NCBI GenBank assembly: GCA_035532735.1
Contig: DATKQM010000050.1
Coordinates: 6,750 to 70,749, forward strand
Source of the DNA: Chersky-840 sp035532735
Lineage (GTDB): Bacteria > Actinomycetota > Acidimicrobiia > Acidimicrobiales > UBA8190
Direction of reading: 5' to 3'
Length of the DNA stretch: 64,000 bases
Shown here in pieces: positions 1-7,350 of this stretch (positions are counted from its first letter, which is position 1; the number at the start of each line of letters is the position of its first letter). The notes under the pieces are model-generated. The model worked only from the letters and a program-made list of their open reading frames with translations. It ran no database searches and was not told the origin of the DNA. Both the position numbers and the translations under genes were made by a program.

Positions 1-1
1 C

Positions 2-268
2 GACCGGGTCCTCCCCGCCGGTGCCGACGCCGTGGTCGACCGGAGCTCGTGGGTTGAGCCCAGGGTGTTCGGCGAGATCCGACGGCTCGGCGAGGTCGAC
101 GACGCCGAGATGGCCCGGGCCTTCAATCTCGGTATCGGCATGGTCCTCGTCGTCGATGCCGGCGCGGCGGCACGGGCCGTCGACACACTCGACGCGGCCG
201 GGTGTCCCAGCCTCGTGATCGGAGTGGTCACCGAGGGGACCGGTCGGGTCCAGATGGAGGAGCCGTGA
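2..268 (+). CDS. purM: Phosphoribosylformylglycinamidine cyclo-ligase, C-terminal end (partial)
   Basis: This is the last part of AIR synthetase, the cytoplasmic purine-biosynthesis enzyme that closes the imidazole ring of FGAM using ATP. The reading frame is already open at base 2, so the N-terminal part lies outside the window. The visible 88 residues carry the typical PurM tail: the EMARAFNLGIGMVLVV stretch matches the conserved EM-R-FN-GIGMV segment, followed by an IGVV ending. The TGA stop overlaps the GTG start of pyrE. The family assignment rests on this short conserved tail and the neighbour, which also belongs to nucleotide synthesis. Confidence 0.85.
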   Translation, partial: DRVLPAGADAVVDRSSWVEPRVFGEIRRLGEVDDAEMARAFNLGIGMVLVVDAGAAARAVDTLDAAGCPSLVIGVVTEGTGRVQMEEP

Positions 269-813
269 CGCTCGAGGATCTCCGCCGACACATACTGGAG
301 CACTCGGTGAAGACCGGTGACTTCGTCTTGAAGTCGGGACGGAAGTCGACGTGGTTCATCGATTCCAAACAGACGGTCTGTCGTCCCGGGGGGATGTTGC
401 TCGTGGCCGAGGCAGTCCTCGACGCGCTTCCCGACGAGGCCACCGCCATCGGCGGGCTCACCATGGGGGCCGATCCCGTCGCCTTCGTGGCGGCCGGGGT
501 GGCCGCCACCCGGGGCCGGGACTTGAAGGCCTTCAGTGTCCGGAAAGTTGCCAAGGACCACGGCGGCGGTGGCCGGGTGGCCGGAGCCCTCGACGCCGGG
601 GACAAGGTGGTGGTGACCGAGGACACCGTGACCCGGGGCACCTCGTTGCTCGAAGCGGTCAACGCGGTGCGGGCCGCGGGCGGGGAGGTGGTGCTGGCCT
701 TGGCGGTGGTCGACCGGGGCGGCGCCGCGGAGGGTCTCCTCAAGTCCGAAGGTGTCAGATTCCGGGCCCTGCTCGGCGCGCCCGACCTCGGTTTCGAGTA
801 CGACGAGCCCTGA
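265..813 (+). CDS. pyrE: Orotate phosphoribosyltransferase
   Basis: Cytoplasmic enzyme of de novo pyrimidine synthesis that joins orotate and PRPP to give OMP. The 182-residue length is normal. Residues 91-100 hold the catalytic-loop segment (SVRKVAKDHG), and residues about 115-127 hold the PRPP-binding signature VVVTEDTVTRGTS with its adjacent acidic residues. The start is taken as GTG at 265 because a GGAGGAG ribosome-binding sequence sits just before it at 256-262 and because it overlaps the purM stop as GTGA. An in-frame start exists upstream at 202 but would run far into purM. Confidence 0.93.
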   Translation: MTLEDLRRHILEHSVKTGDFVLKSGRKSTWFIDSKQTVCRPGGMLLVAEAVLDALPDEATAIGGLTMGADPVAFVAAGVAATRGRDLKAFSVRKVAKDHGGGGRVAGALDAGDKVVVTEDTVTRGTSLLEAVNAVRAAGGEVVLALAVVDRGGAAEGLLKSEGVRFRALLGAPDLGFEYDEP

Positions 814-842
814 CCTCGATCACACACCGCGCCCACCTGCCA

Positions 843-2219
843 TCACGACACGAGATCGGTGAGGGCCGCCTCCACCGCCCGGTGAAATGTCGGATAGGCG
901 TAGATCATGCGCCGGAGCTGCTCCACCGGAACTTGGGCATGAATGGCGAGGGTGAGCATCGACAGCACCTCGCCGCCGGTGGGGCCCGCCGAGGTGGCGC
1001 CGACGAGGACGCCCCGGCCGGTGTCCTCGATGAGCTTGATGAAACCCTCGTTGCCGACCTTGTGGATCCATCCCCGGGTCGAGCTCGGCACGGGGTAGTA
1101 CCCCACCCGGACGTCGAGCTTCTGTTGGCGCGCCGCGGCTTCGCTGAGCCCGACGGAGCCGATCTCGGGATCGGTGAAGGTGACGCGGGGCAGCGCCCGG
1201 TAGTCGGCCGGCTCCGGGTCGTTCCCCAAGATGTCCTCGATGGCGATGTTGGCCTGGTACATCGAGACGTGGGTGAAGGCCCCCTTACCGGTGATGTCGC
1301 CCACCGCCCAGACGCCGTCGGTGACCCGGAGACGGCCGTCGACGGGAAGGGCCCGGGCCGTCTCGTCGACACCGATGCTCTTCACGTTGAGCGCGGCCAG
1401 GTCGGGACGTCGGCCGGTGGCGACGAGAAGCCGTTCGCCGGAGACCGGTGCTTCTCCTTCCAAGTCGAGAACGAACCGACCCCCGTGATGGCGCGCCGCG
1501 GTGATCCGGGCCGAGGTGTGGGTGTCCACGCCGTCGCGACGCAGCGCCTCGGCCACGAGCGTGCTCGACTCGGGCTCTTCGAGCGCCAGGAGCCGGTCCG
1601 CACCCTCGACGATCGACACCGCCGCGCCGAACCGGGCGAAGACCTGTCCGAGCTCGACACCGATGGCCCCGCCCCCGAGGATGACGAGAGACTCCGGGAC
1701 GGACTCGGCCTCGATGGCGTCGCGGTTGGTCCAGTACTGCCCTTCGAGCTCGGCCAGGCCCGGGATCGGTGGCGTCCACGCCTTGGCACCGGCCCCGATC
1801 ACCACGGCCCGACGGGCTTCGTAGGTCACGTCATCGACCACGATCCGGTTGGGCCCGTCGAGGGATCCCCAGCCCCGCACGAACCGGCCGCCCTTCCCGA
1901 CGAACCGGTCCACGGCCACCTGGTCGTTCCAATCGTCGGTGGCCTCGTCTCGGATCCGTCGGGCCACCGACGCCCAATCCGGGGTGATGGTCGAGGTCCC
2001 GGCCATGCCTGGGATCCGTCGCCCTTCCGCGATCAGGTTGGCGGCCCGGATCATCATCTTGGACGGGACGCACCCCCAGTAGGGGCACTCACCGCCGATC
2101 AGCATGCCGTCGATCCCGATCACATCGAGCTTGGCCCGGGCCAGTCGACCGGCCACCTCCTCGGTGCCCGGCCCCATCCCGAGGACGATGACGTCCGCCT
2201 GCTCGACCTGCTTGGTCAT
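843..2219 (-). CDS. FAD/NAD(P)-dependent disulfide oxidoreductase (mercuric reductase/Lpd type)
   Basis: A 458-residue class I pyridine nucleotide-disulfide oxidoreductase. The N-terminal FAD-binding GMGPG is at residues 14-18. The redox-active cysteine pair is in GGECPYWGCVPSK (C45 and C50). A second Rossmann motif, ILGGGAIGVELG, binds NAD(P)H, and the C-terminal dimerisation domain ends in the YPTFHRAVEAA motif that replaces the classic HPT-x-x-E. No N-terminal HMA domain or C-terminal cysteine pair of a true mercury reductase is present, and no lipoate-dependent complex is nearby, so the disulfide substrate is unknown. GGGAGG lies just upstream of the ATG. Confidence 0.85.
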   Translation of the reverse strand: MTKQVEQADVIVLGMGPGTEEVAGRLARAKLDVIGIDGMLIGGECPYWGCVPSKMMIRAANLIAEGRRIPGMAGTSTITPDWASVARRIRDEATDDWNDQVAVDRFVGKGGRFVRGWGSLDGPNRIVVDDVTYEARRAVVIGAGAKAWTPPIPGLAELEGQYWTNRDAIEAESVPESLVILGGGAIGVELGQVFARFGAAVSIVEGADRLLALEEPESSTLVAEALRRDGVDTHTSARITAARHHGGRFVLDLEGEAPVSGERLLVATGRRPDLAALNVKSIGVDETARALPVDGRLRVTDGVWAVGDITGKGAFTHVSMYQANIAIEDILGNDPEPADYRALPRVTFTDPEIGSVGLSEAAARQQKLDVRVGYYPVPSSTRGWIHKVGNEGFIKLIEDTGRGVLVGATSAGPTGGEVLSMLTLAIHAQVPVEQLRRMIYAYPTFHRAVEAALTDLVS

Positions 2220-2350
2220 GGTTCCTCCCGGGGCCGGGGACTGTCTTCGGACTTTTGGGCGCGAACCTATCGACCGTGGGCCGAGCAGGTCCGAACGGCG
2301 GGTGACCAGGGCCGTTCGCCTCTAGGCGTCGGAGCCCCCAAAAGGCCAAA

Positions 2351-2773
2351 TTGGCCACTGTGTTGACGGATGCGGGGGGGCTCGAGGTCCTCGTCGCGGA
2401 ACAATGCCTCGAGCTCCTGGCCCGGTCCCGCCTGGGGCGGATCGCGGTGACCATCGGGGCGGTCCCGGCCATCTTCCCGGTCCACTACCGGTTGCTCGAC
2501 GGCCAGATCGTCTTCACCACCGGGCAGGGCACCAACCTCCACGCCGCGGCGGCGAACACCGTGGTCGCCTTCGAGGTCGACGACGTGGATCCTTCCTGGG
2601 CCGAGGGATGGAGCGTGCTGGTGGTGGGGGTGGCCCGCGAGATCAGAGACAACGTGGCCATGGGACTCGCCCTCGATCAGGCTCCCAACCTCTGGGATTC
2701 CGGGGACGGGGCCCATGTCATCTCCATCCTCCCCGCCTTCGTGTCGGGTCGCCGCTTCGTCCGCGCCGCCTGA
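2351..2773 (+). CDS. Pyridoxamine 5'-phosphate oxidase-family flavin protein
   Basis: A 140-residue split-barrel protein. Features of the PPOX-like family (FMN- or F420-binding) are the opening helix CLELLARSRLGRIAVTI, the strand AIFPVHYRLLDGQIVFTT and the GTNLHAAAANTVVAFEVD segment. Related small actinobacterial proteins bind F420 or FMN and reduce small molecules; the substrate here is unknown. The start is either TTG at 2351 or GTG at 2360, both in frame, and neither has a strong ribosome-binding site. It is divergently transcribed from the disulfide reductase at 843-2219. Confidence 0.75.
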   Translation: MATVLTDAGGLEVLVAEQCLELLARSRLGRIAVTIGAVPAIFPVHYRLLDGQIVFTTGQGTNLHAAAANTVVAFEVDDVDPSWAEGWSVLVVGVAREIRDNVAMGLALDQAPNLWDSGDGAHVISILPAFVSGRRFVRAA

Positions 2774-2826
2774 ACGAACTCGGCGCGCGTCGCGATGCAG
2801 AGGCGCGATGCAGGAGGCCGTTCGAC

Positions 2827-3621
2827 TCAGGAGACGGTGGGCTCCTTGGCGTGGCCGAGGCCCACCATGAGGTCGATCCAACCTTGAAGGTCTGCGTTCT
2901 TCATGTCCACGTGCGCCTTGAGCTCGGCGGGGACGAAGAACTCGACGCCGTCGGTCTCGAGCGCGTCGACGATGCCAGCCGCGCACTCCTCCGGTGTCGC
3001 GAACTCCGCACCGGGAAGACCGGGGAGCTCACCGGGCTTGGGTATCCAGATCTCGGTGGCGATGGCACCGGGTTGGATCAGCTTCACCTCGATGGGCGTG
3101 TCGGCCAGGTCCATGGCGGCCACCTCGGTCCATCCCGTCATGGCGAACTTCGCGGCGCAGTAGGCCGACTCGTGCACGATCCCGAACCGGCCCCCGCCGC
3201 TGGCGACGTTCACGATCGTGCCCGAGCCCCTTTCGATCATCTTGGGGAGGACGGCCAGGTTCATCCGGATGGGCGACATGAAGTTGGTCCGCATCACGAC
3301 CTCGAGGTCCTCGGGACTGTGGTCGGTGACCATCTTCCGCTTGCCGAGCGCGGCGTTGTTGACCAGGCAGTCGAGGCCCCCGAAGGCCTCCCAGACGTCG
3401 TCGACGAGGCGGACCGCGGCGTCGACGTCCGAGAGGTCGACGACCCACATCCGTGAACGGGGTGCGTGCTCCTGGCACCGGGCCAGGGTCTCTTCGAGAC
3501 GATCGGCACGGCGCGCCGCGACCGCGACCGTCGCGCCGCGCGCGGCCAACATCGGAGCCAGAGCTTGGCCGATCCCCGAGGACGCCCCCGTCACGAGGAT
3601 GTGTGCGCCGTCGATTCTCAT
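2827..3621 (-). CDS. Short-chain dehydrogenase/reductase
   Basis: A 264-residue classical SDR. The cofactor motif TGASSGIG is at residues 11-18, NNAAL at 88-92, and the catalytic pair is in SAYCAAK (Y154, K158). The ATG at 3621 is chosen because the protein then begins directly with the first beta strand of the Rossmann fold; the open frame continues upstream only as Arg/Pro-rich sequence antisense to the HU tail. The substrate cannot be told from sequence. It lies downstream of the HU gene on the same strand with a gap of about 50 bp and may be co-transcribed with it. Confidence 0.85.
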   Translation of the reverse strand: MRIDGAHILVTGASSGIGQALAPMLAARGATVAVAARRADRLEETLARCQEHAPRSRMWVVDLSDVDAAVRLVDDVWEAFGGLDCLVNNAALGKRKMVTDHSPEDLEVVMRTNFMSPIRMNLAVLPKMIERGSGTIVNVASGGGRFGIVHESAYCAAKFAMTGWTEVAAMDLADTPIEVKLIQPGAIATEIWIPKPGELPGLPGAEFATPEECAAGIVDALETDGVEFFVPAELKAHVDMKNADLQGWIDLMVGLGHAKEPTVS

Positions 3622-3670
3622 CGCCGTTGACGATTGCCCTTGCCGAGCCCTCGAAGGAGCTCGTGTGTCG

Positions 3671-4198
3671 TTACCGTCTGCGGGCGGTGGTCTTCTTGGC
3701 GGTGCGGCGGACCGGAGCCTTCTTGGCGGTGGTCCGACGAGCCGGAGCCTTCTTGGCAGGGGCACGACGGGTGACGGCCTTCTTGGCGGGAGCCCGCTTC
3801 TTGGCGGTCTTACGCGCCGGGGCCGCCTTGCGCGGCGCGGCGGCGGCAACGGTCTTGCCCGCGGCGCGCACAGCCTCGTCGTTGGTCGGGAAGGCACCAC
3901 GCTTCAGTCGAGGTGCGGTCGCCGGCGCCATCACCGCGTCCTTGAACGCCTTCACCGGGGTGATGCGCGCTTTCTTGGACGCCTTGATCCGGATCGCTTC
4001 CCCTGTGGCTGGGTTGCGGCCCATGCGGGCGGGGCGATTGACCTTGACGAACTTGGCGAATCCGGTGATTGCCACCGGCTCCCCCTGAGACACGACCGCG
4101 GTCACGACTTCGGTGAAGCCCTCGAGGACAGCGGACGTCGTCTTGAGGTCCACATCCGCGTGCACGGCCACCGCTTTGGCAAGCTCTCTTTTGTTCAT
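3671..4198 (-). CDS. hupB: HU-family nucleoid protein with Lys/Ala/Arg-rich tail
   Basis: Nucleoid-associated DNA-binding protein of 175 residues. Residues 1-95 are the HU fold, opening MNKRELAKAVA and including GFAKFVKVNRPARMGRNPATGE, whose Pro sits in the DNA-intercalating arm. Residues about 110-175 are a histone H1-like tail of PAKKAP/AARKTA/ARRTT modules, as in mycobacterial and streptomycete HupB/HupS. The tail probably adds nonspecific DNA affinity and compaction. The upstream 688-bp intergenic region has two runs of seven T on the plus strand, giving A tracts ahead of the gene, which could be part of its promoter. Confidence 0.92.
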   Translation of the reverse strand: MNKRELAKAVAVHADVDLKTTSAVLEGFTEVVTAVVSQGEPVAITGFAKFVKVNRPARMGRNPATGEAIRIKASKKARITPVKAFKDAVMAPATAPRLKRGAFPTNDEAVRAAGKTVAAAAPRKAAPARKTAKKRAPAKKAVTRRAPAKKAPARRTTAKKAPVRRTAKKTTARRR

Positions 4199-4886
4199 GG
4201 GGGCCTATTGTGGTCTACGCGCCATGCCCCGCGCCAAGCGAAACCCGTGTTTTTTTGAGTTTTTTTCGGTTTACCGCCCCAACATCCATCGTCCAATCTG
4301 CATGACGCGCCGCGCCATCGCGCCGCCGGCTACCGGAATTCGTGTGCCGATGTGGCGTGATCACGACCCAAAGTTCACTGTGCGCGTCGCGTCCGCGTCT
4401 TTGTCGTGCTGCAATCGCCACCCGATTCCGACGTGACCCAACCCCAGGAATCGCCTTGGGTGCTCACGAGCACCAGGAGCACCAGCCGAGGAGGACGAGG
4501 AGACCTCCGAGCCGTTGCGGTGCGCGCCACATCCTTACCGGGACCTGGGAAGGCCAGGGAGCGACTCGAGACCTCTGGGGTCGAACTGCCGCCCGAACTG
4601 CCTCTTGAACCGCGATATCGGTCCTGGGCTGGACTTGCAATCGCCGGATCCTCTTGCCGGGCCGCCGAAGAGACCTGGTCCGCGACCACCAGGCAGGCGA
4701 CGTCGCGCCTCAGATGCCCGGTCGCCGACCGTCCCCACTCGATTCGACATCGGCGTCGGTCTGACCCAATGCAGCGTCACGGCCTGGCTCGACCACCATC
4801 ACCGGCGTGCCGTGTCGTGCTGTGCGACTTCTGATTCCGGGCCGCTTCTGGTTCTGTTCCGCTTCTGGTTTCTCGGGCCTCTTCGG
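4199..4886. other. Intergenic region without a recognisable gene
   Basis: About 690 bases lie between the HU start and tRNA-Phe. Several short frames are open, but their proteins are Arg/Pro/Ser-rich shadows without a known motif. Local structure includes two T7 runs near 4243-4268, a short inverted repeat GGTGCT-CACG-AGCACC at 4459-4474, and a repeated CCGCTTCTGGTT near 4840-4870 just beyond the 3' end of the tRNA cluster. I see no rRNA, tmRNA or SRP RNA signature. Confidence 0.5.
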
Positions 4887-4959
4887 TGGTCGGGACCGGC
4901 GTCGATCCGGTGACCTCACGCTTTTCAGGCGCGCGCTCTACCAACTGAGCTACCCGACC
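4887..4959 (-). tRNA. tRNA-Phe (GAA)
   Basis: On the minus strand a full cloverleaf can be folded: acceptor GGTCGGG/CCCGACC, D arm GCTC-AGTTGGTA-GAGC, anticodon stem CGCGC/GCGTG with loop CTGAAAA (anticodon GAA), and T arm ACCGG-ATCGACG-CCGGT. The discriminator is A and the 3' CCA is not encoded. It is the last gene of a Glu-Asp-Phe tRNA cluster reading toward lower coordinates. Confidence 0.95.
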
Positions 4960-4988
4960 GCATTGCCGAGGACGATTGTCCTTGGCGG

Positions 4989-5063
4989 CGGTCCTGACGG
5001 GATTTGAACCCGCGACCTCCGGCTTGACAGGCCGGCGTGCACTCCAGACTGCACCACAGGACC
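4989..5063 (-). tRNA. tRNA-Asp (GTC)
   Basis: Acceptor stem GGTCCTG/CAGGACC, anticodon loop CTGTCAA (anticodon GTC), T loop TTCAAAT within CGGG-TTCAAAT-CCCG, discriminator G, CCA not encoded. It sits 29 bases from tRNA-Phe and 27 bases from tRNA-Glu, all on the minus strand, so the three are probably cut from one transcript. Confidence 0.95.
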
Positions 5064-5090
5064 CCGGTCAGCGTCGCCCCCGCTTCGCTG

Positions 5091-5163
5091 CACCCCCAAC
5101 GGGATTCGAACCCGTGTTACCGCCTTGAAAGGGCGGCGTCCTCGGCCACTAGACGATGGGGGC
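5091..5163 (-). tRNA. tRNA-Glu (TTC)
   Basis: Acceptor GCCCCCA pairs with TGGGGGT (first pair G-T), the anticodon stem GCCGCC leads into loop CTTTCAA (anticodon TTC), the T loop is TTCGAAT, and the discriminator is G. It is the first gene of the Glu-Asp-Phe cluster; the promoter is expected within the 86 bases between it and the upstream gene at 5250. Confidence 0.95.
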
Positions 5164-5249
5164 TGGACCGATCAGGGCTTTGGCAGGTTATCAGGGTCCC
5201 TCCCGACGCTCGTTCGGATCCACCACTCGATCGCCGTTCGATCCGCCGT

Positions 5250-6569
5250 TCAATCTGTTCCGTCGATGAGGCGCCATGTGGAGCCCTCCGCGGCGTCGTT
5301 GACCTCGACGCCCAGGGCCACGAGCCGGTCTCGGACCACGTCGGCGTCTTGGAACCTTCGTTCCCGGCGGGCGGCGTCGCGCAGTGCCAGTGCCAGCTCG
5401 ACAAAAGGGCCCAGAACTCCGGCCGGGTCCCGCGCGCCGAGGGAGGCCAGCTCACCGAGCTCGGCGACCATGGCCCTCAGGCTGGCTCGACCCCGATCAA
5501 GGGCGTCGGACTGGAGTGTGTCCGCGCTCCATGCCCACAGCTCGTCGTCCAGCGCGAGCACCTCGCTCACCATGCCCGAGACATCCGCGTTGGCCCGGGC
5601 GGTCCGGAAAGACTCCTCGTGCGCCCGGAGGGCGCCGAGCAGGGGTGGTCCCTCGGAGGCCGGCGTCCCAGCCAGCTGCGCAACGAGGCCGGAATCGGCA
5701 CCGGCGCCCGAGTCGTCGGCCGACGCGCCCACCTTCGAGACCGCCCCCGCCGCGATGTGACCAGAGGCCAGCTCGGCGGCCAAAGCCACGATGGCCGCCA
5801 GGTCCATGGTCTCGCCCGTCTCGATGCGGAGGGAACGACCCTGGACCCGGACCGTGACCCCGCCGTGGCCGGCAACCTCGGCCCGCTGGGCGTCGAGATC
5901 GATCAAGAGGGCGCTGTGCTCGTCGACACCGAGGACGAAGGCACCCTCGGGGAGCTCGTGTTCGAGCCGGGCCAGTCGGTCTTCGCCGAGGTAGCAGAAG
6001 CGGGTGTCGTGGGTGCCCCCCTCGGCGTTGTCGTAGTGGGGGATGAGCGCGACTCGCAGGCCTATCGCTCTGAGCAGGTCGAGGCCGGGCACCCACCGGG
6101 GGTCTTCCCCCACCTTGTAGACCTCGTAGACCGGGACCGTCACGCATCCGAGTGTCAATGCCGCCGCGGACGCGAAGGTGAGGGCACCGCCGAGGGCGAG
6201 CTTCTCGGCCAGGACGCCGGGCACCAGGGTTCCCTGCCACTGCCGGAGGGCATAGGTGGGGCTGCCCGGTCCAGCGAAGACGAGGGGTGCTCCTGCCAGC
6301 TTGGCGATGATGGCGTCACCGGCGGGTCCCTCGAGATCCGTGGACCGACGCAGGCCGGCGACCTCGATCGCCGATCCGACGCTGTCGCGGAAATAGGTCA
6401 CCGCCCGCGAGGCGATCTCCGAGGCGTTGGTCTGGAACCCGAACGGCGTGTCGAGGAGGAGCCCGGGGCCGGCGTCGGGGCCGAGCCTCTCGACCACCGA
6501 CCGATGGATCTTGACCATGGTCGGCGCCGTCTCGCCCGATCCCATGATCGTGAGGAGCCTCGGGGTCAC
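5250..6569 (-). CDS. Fusion: S51/glutamine-amidotransferase-like domain plus CysRS C-terminal domains
   Basis: An unusual two-part protein of 439 residues. The first half (about 1-260) is like peptidase S51/cyanophycinase: it opens with LTIMGSGETAP, has GPGSPTYALRQ, and places a candidate nucleophile serine in FASAAA. The second half (about 295-439) looks like the helical DALR-type bundle and the small C-terminal domain of cysteinyl-tRNA synthetase, with FVELALALRDAARRE, DADVVRDRLVALGVEV and a final STWRL. No aminoacylation domain is present. The GTG start overlaps the DUF2017 stop, so it is the last gene of the ctaA-clpS-DUF2017 operon. Its function is unknown; tRNA-Cys or CysRS-type binding by the tail is inference. 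Confidence 0.75.
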   Translation of the reverse strand: MTPRLLTIMGSGETAPTMVKIHRSVVERLGPDAGPGLLLDTPFGFQTNASEIASRAVTYFRDSVGSAIEVAGLRRSTDLEGPAGDAIIAKLAGAPLVFAGPGSPTYALRQWQGTLVPGVLAEKLALGGALTFASAAALTLGCVTVPVYEVYKVGEDPRWVPGLDLLRAIGLRVALIPHYDNAEGGTHDTRFCYLGEDRLARLEHELPEGAFVLGVDEHSALLIDLDAQRAEVAGHGGVTVRVQGRSLRIETGETMDLAAIVALAAELASGHIAAGAVSKVGASADDSGAGADSGLVAQLAGTPASEGPPLLGALRAHEESFRTARANADVSGMVSEVLALDDELWAWSADTLQSDALDRGRASLRAMVAELGELASLGARDPAGVLGPFVELALALRDAARRERRFQDADVVRDRLVALGVEVNDAAEGSTWRLIDGTD

Positions 6570-7048
6570 GACGTGGTCCCTTTCCGGGGCAGCCCCGCGG
6601 CCAGGGTGTCCACGATCTCGTTCTGGAGCATGCTCAGGTACTGGTAGACGGTGAGCTGGTCCACCCGGGGGTCACCGGGGTCGATCTCGGTGAAGTCCTC
6701 GCTCACATCGAGCTGGGTTCCGAGCAACAACCGCAGGACCTCGACCGCTCCCAGCCACCCGTTGAGGTCGTCGATGTCGATGGTGGTCTCGTCGATGGTC
6801 GACATCAGGGTGTCGAGGGCATGCTGATGGTGATCGAGCAGCGACCCGCCCATCATCTGGGCGTAGTCGGCCTGGGCCGCGTCGTCGTCGGTGTAGGCGA
6901 CGGGGAAGAGCCGCTTGGCCGAGGGGTCGTCGTGGTCGACGAGCTCCCGGGCCTGCTGGGGCAACATCCGGAGGAGGTCGCGCTCGGGATCCTCGAGGCC
7001 GGGCCGGATGCGGCCGTGACGGTCGCGCCAGAAACGCCGCCCCGTCAT
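6566..7048 (-). CDS. DUF2017-family protein
   Basis: A 160-residue acidic protein with no catalytic motif that I recognise. Long helical segments (LLRMLPQQARELVD, YAQMMGGSLLDHHQHALDTL and DLNGWLGAVEVLRLLLGTQL) match the DUF2017 family, which in many actinobacteria directly follows clpS. The ATG overlaps the clpS stop as ATGA, and its own TGA overlaps the GTG of the S51/CysRS-tail gene. The constant pairing with clpS suggests a link to N-degron proteolysis, but that is inference from gene order only. Confidence 0.8.
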   Translation of the reverse strand: MTGRRFWRDRHGRIRPGLEDPERDLLRMLPQQARELVDHDDPSAKRLFPVAYTDDDAAQADYAQMMGGSLLDHHQHALDTLMSTIDETTIDIDDLNGWLGAVEVLRLLLGTQLDVSEDFTEIDPGDPRVDQLTVYQYLSMLQNEIVDTLAAGLPRKGTTS

Positions 7049-7350
7049 CCCGAGCGTTCCATGGTGGCCCACAGCCCGTGCTCGTGGAGCCGGAAGACAT
7101 CGAGCTCGGCCCGCTCGCGAGGCCCCGAGCTCACGACGGCCCGTCCCTTGTGGTGGACGTCGAGCATGAGCTTGGTGGCCTTGTCCTTGCTGTAGCCGAA
7201 GAGCTTCTGGAAGACGAAGGTGACGTAGGACATCAGGTTGATGGGGTCGTTCCAGACGATGACCTGCCAGGGCCGGTCGGGGCGGACGTCCTCGCCGCCC
7301 TCGGGCGCGTCGACCTCGACGGGCTGGACTTCTGTGCCCGGGCCCGTCAT
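7045..7350 (-). CDS. clpS: ATP-dependent Clp protease adaptor ClpS
   Basis: A 101-residue adaptor that delivers N-degron substrates to ClpAP/ClpCP in the cytoplasm. The core WQVIVWNDPINLMSYVTFVF carries the ND and the M/hydrophobic positions of the substrate pocket, followed by the HHKGRAVV strand and a final helix. The first 25 residues are a flexible acidic extension. The start ATG overlaps the ctaA stop and the stop overlaps the DUF2017 start, so translation of the three is coupled. Confidence 0.93.
   Translation of the reverse strand: MTGPGTEVQPVEVDAPEGGEDVRPDRPWQVIVWNDPINLMSYVTFVFQKLFGYSKDKATKLMLDVHHKGRAVVSSGPRERAELDVFRLHEHGLWATMERSG

Noticed and set aside
843..2219. Mercuric reductase as a firm name
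   Set aside because: The fold and active-site pair fit, but the C-terminal Cys pair and mer neighbours are lacking.
351..2366. A 671-codon open frame on the plus strand across pyrE and the disulfide reductase
   Set aside because: It is antisense to a clearly real gene and its product is Arg/Gly/Pro-rich without motifs, typical of high-GC shadow frames.
4406..4834. Open frame of about 140 codons in the HU-tRNA gap
   Set aside because: Arg/Pro/Ser-rich product with no motif; several frames are open at once, as expected by chance at this GC.
5037..6647. Long plus-strand frame over the S51/CysRS-tail gene and the tRNAs
   Set aside because: It runs through tRNA genes and has no recognisable domain; the opposite strand carries the real gene.
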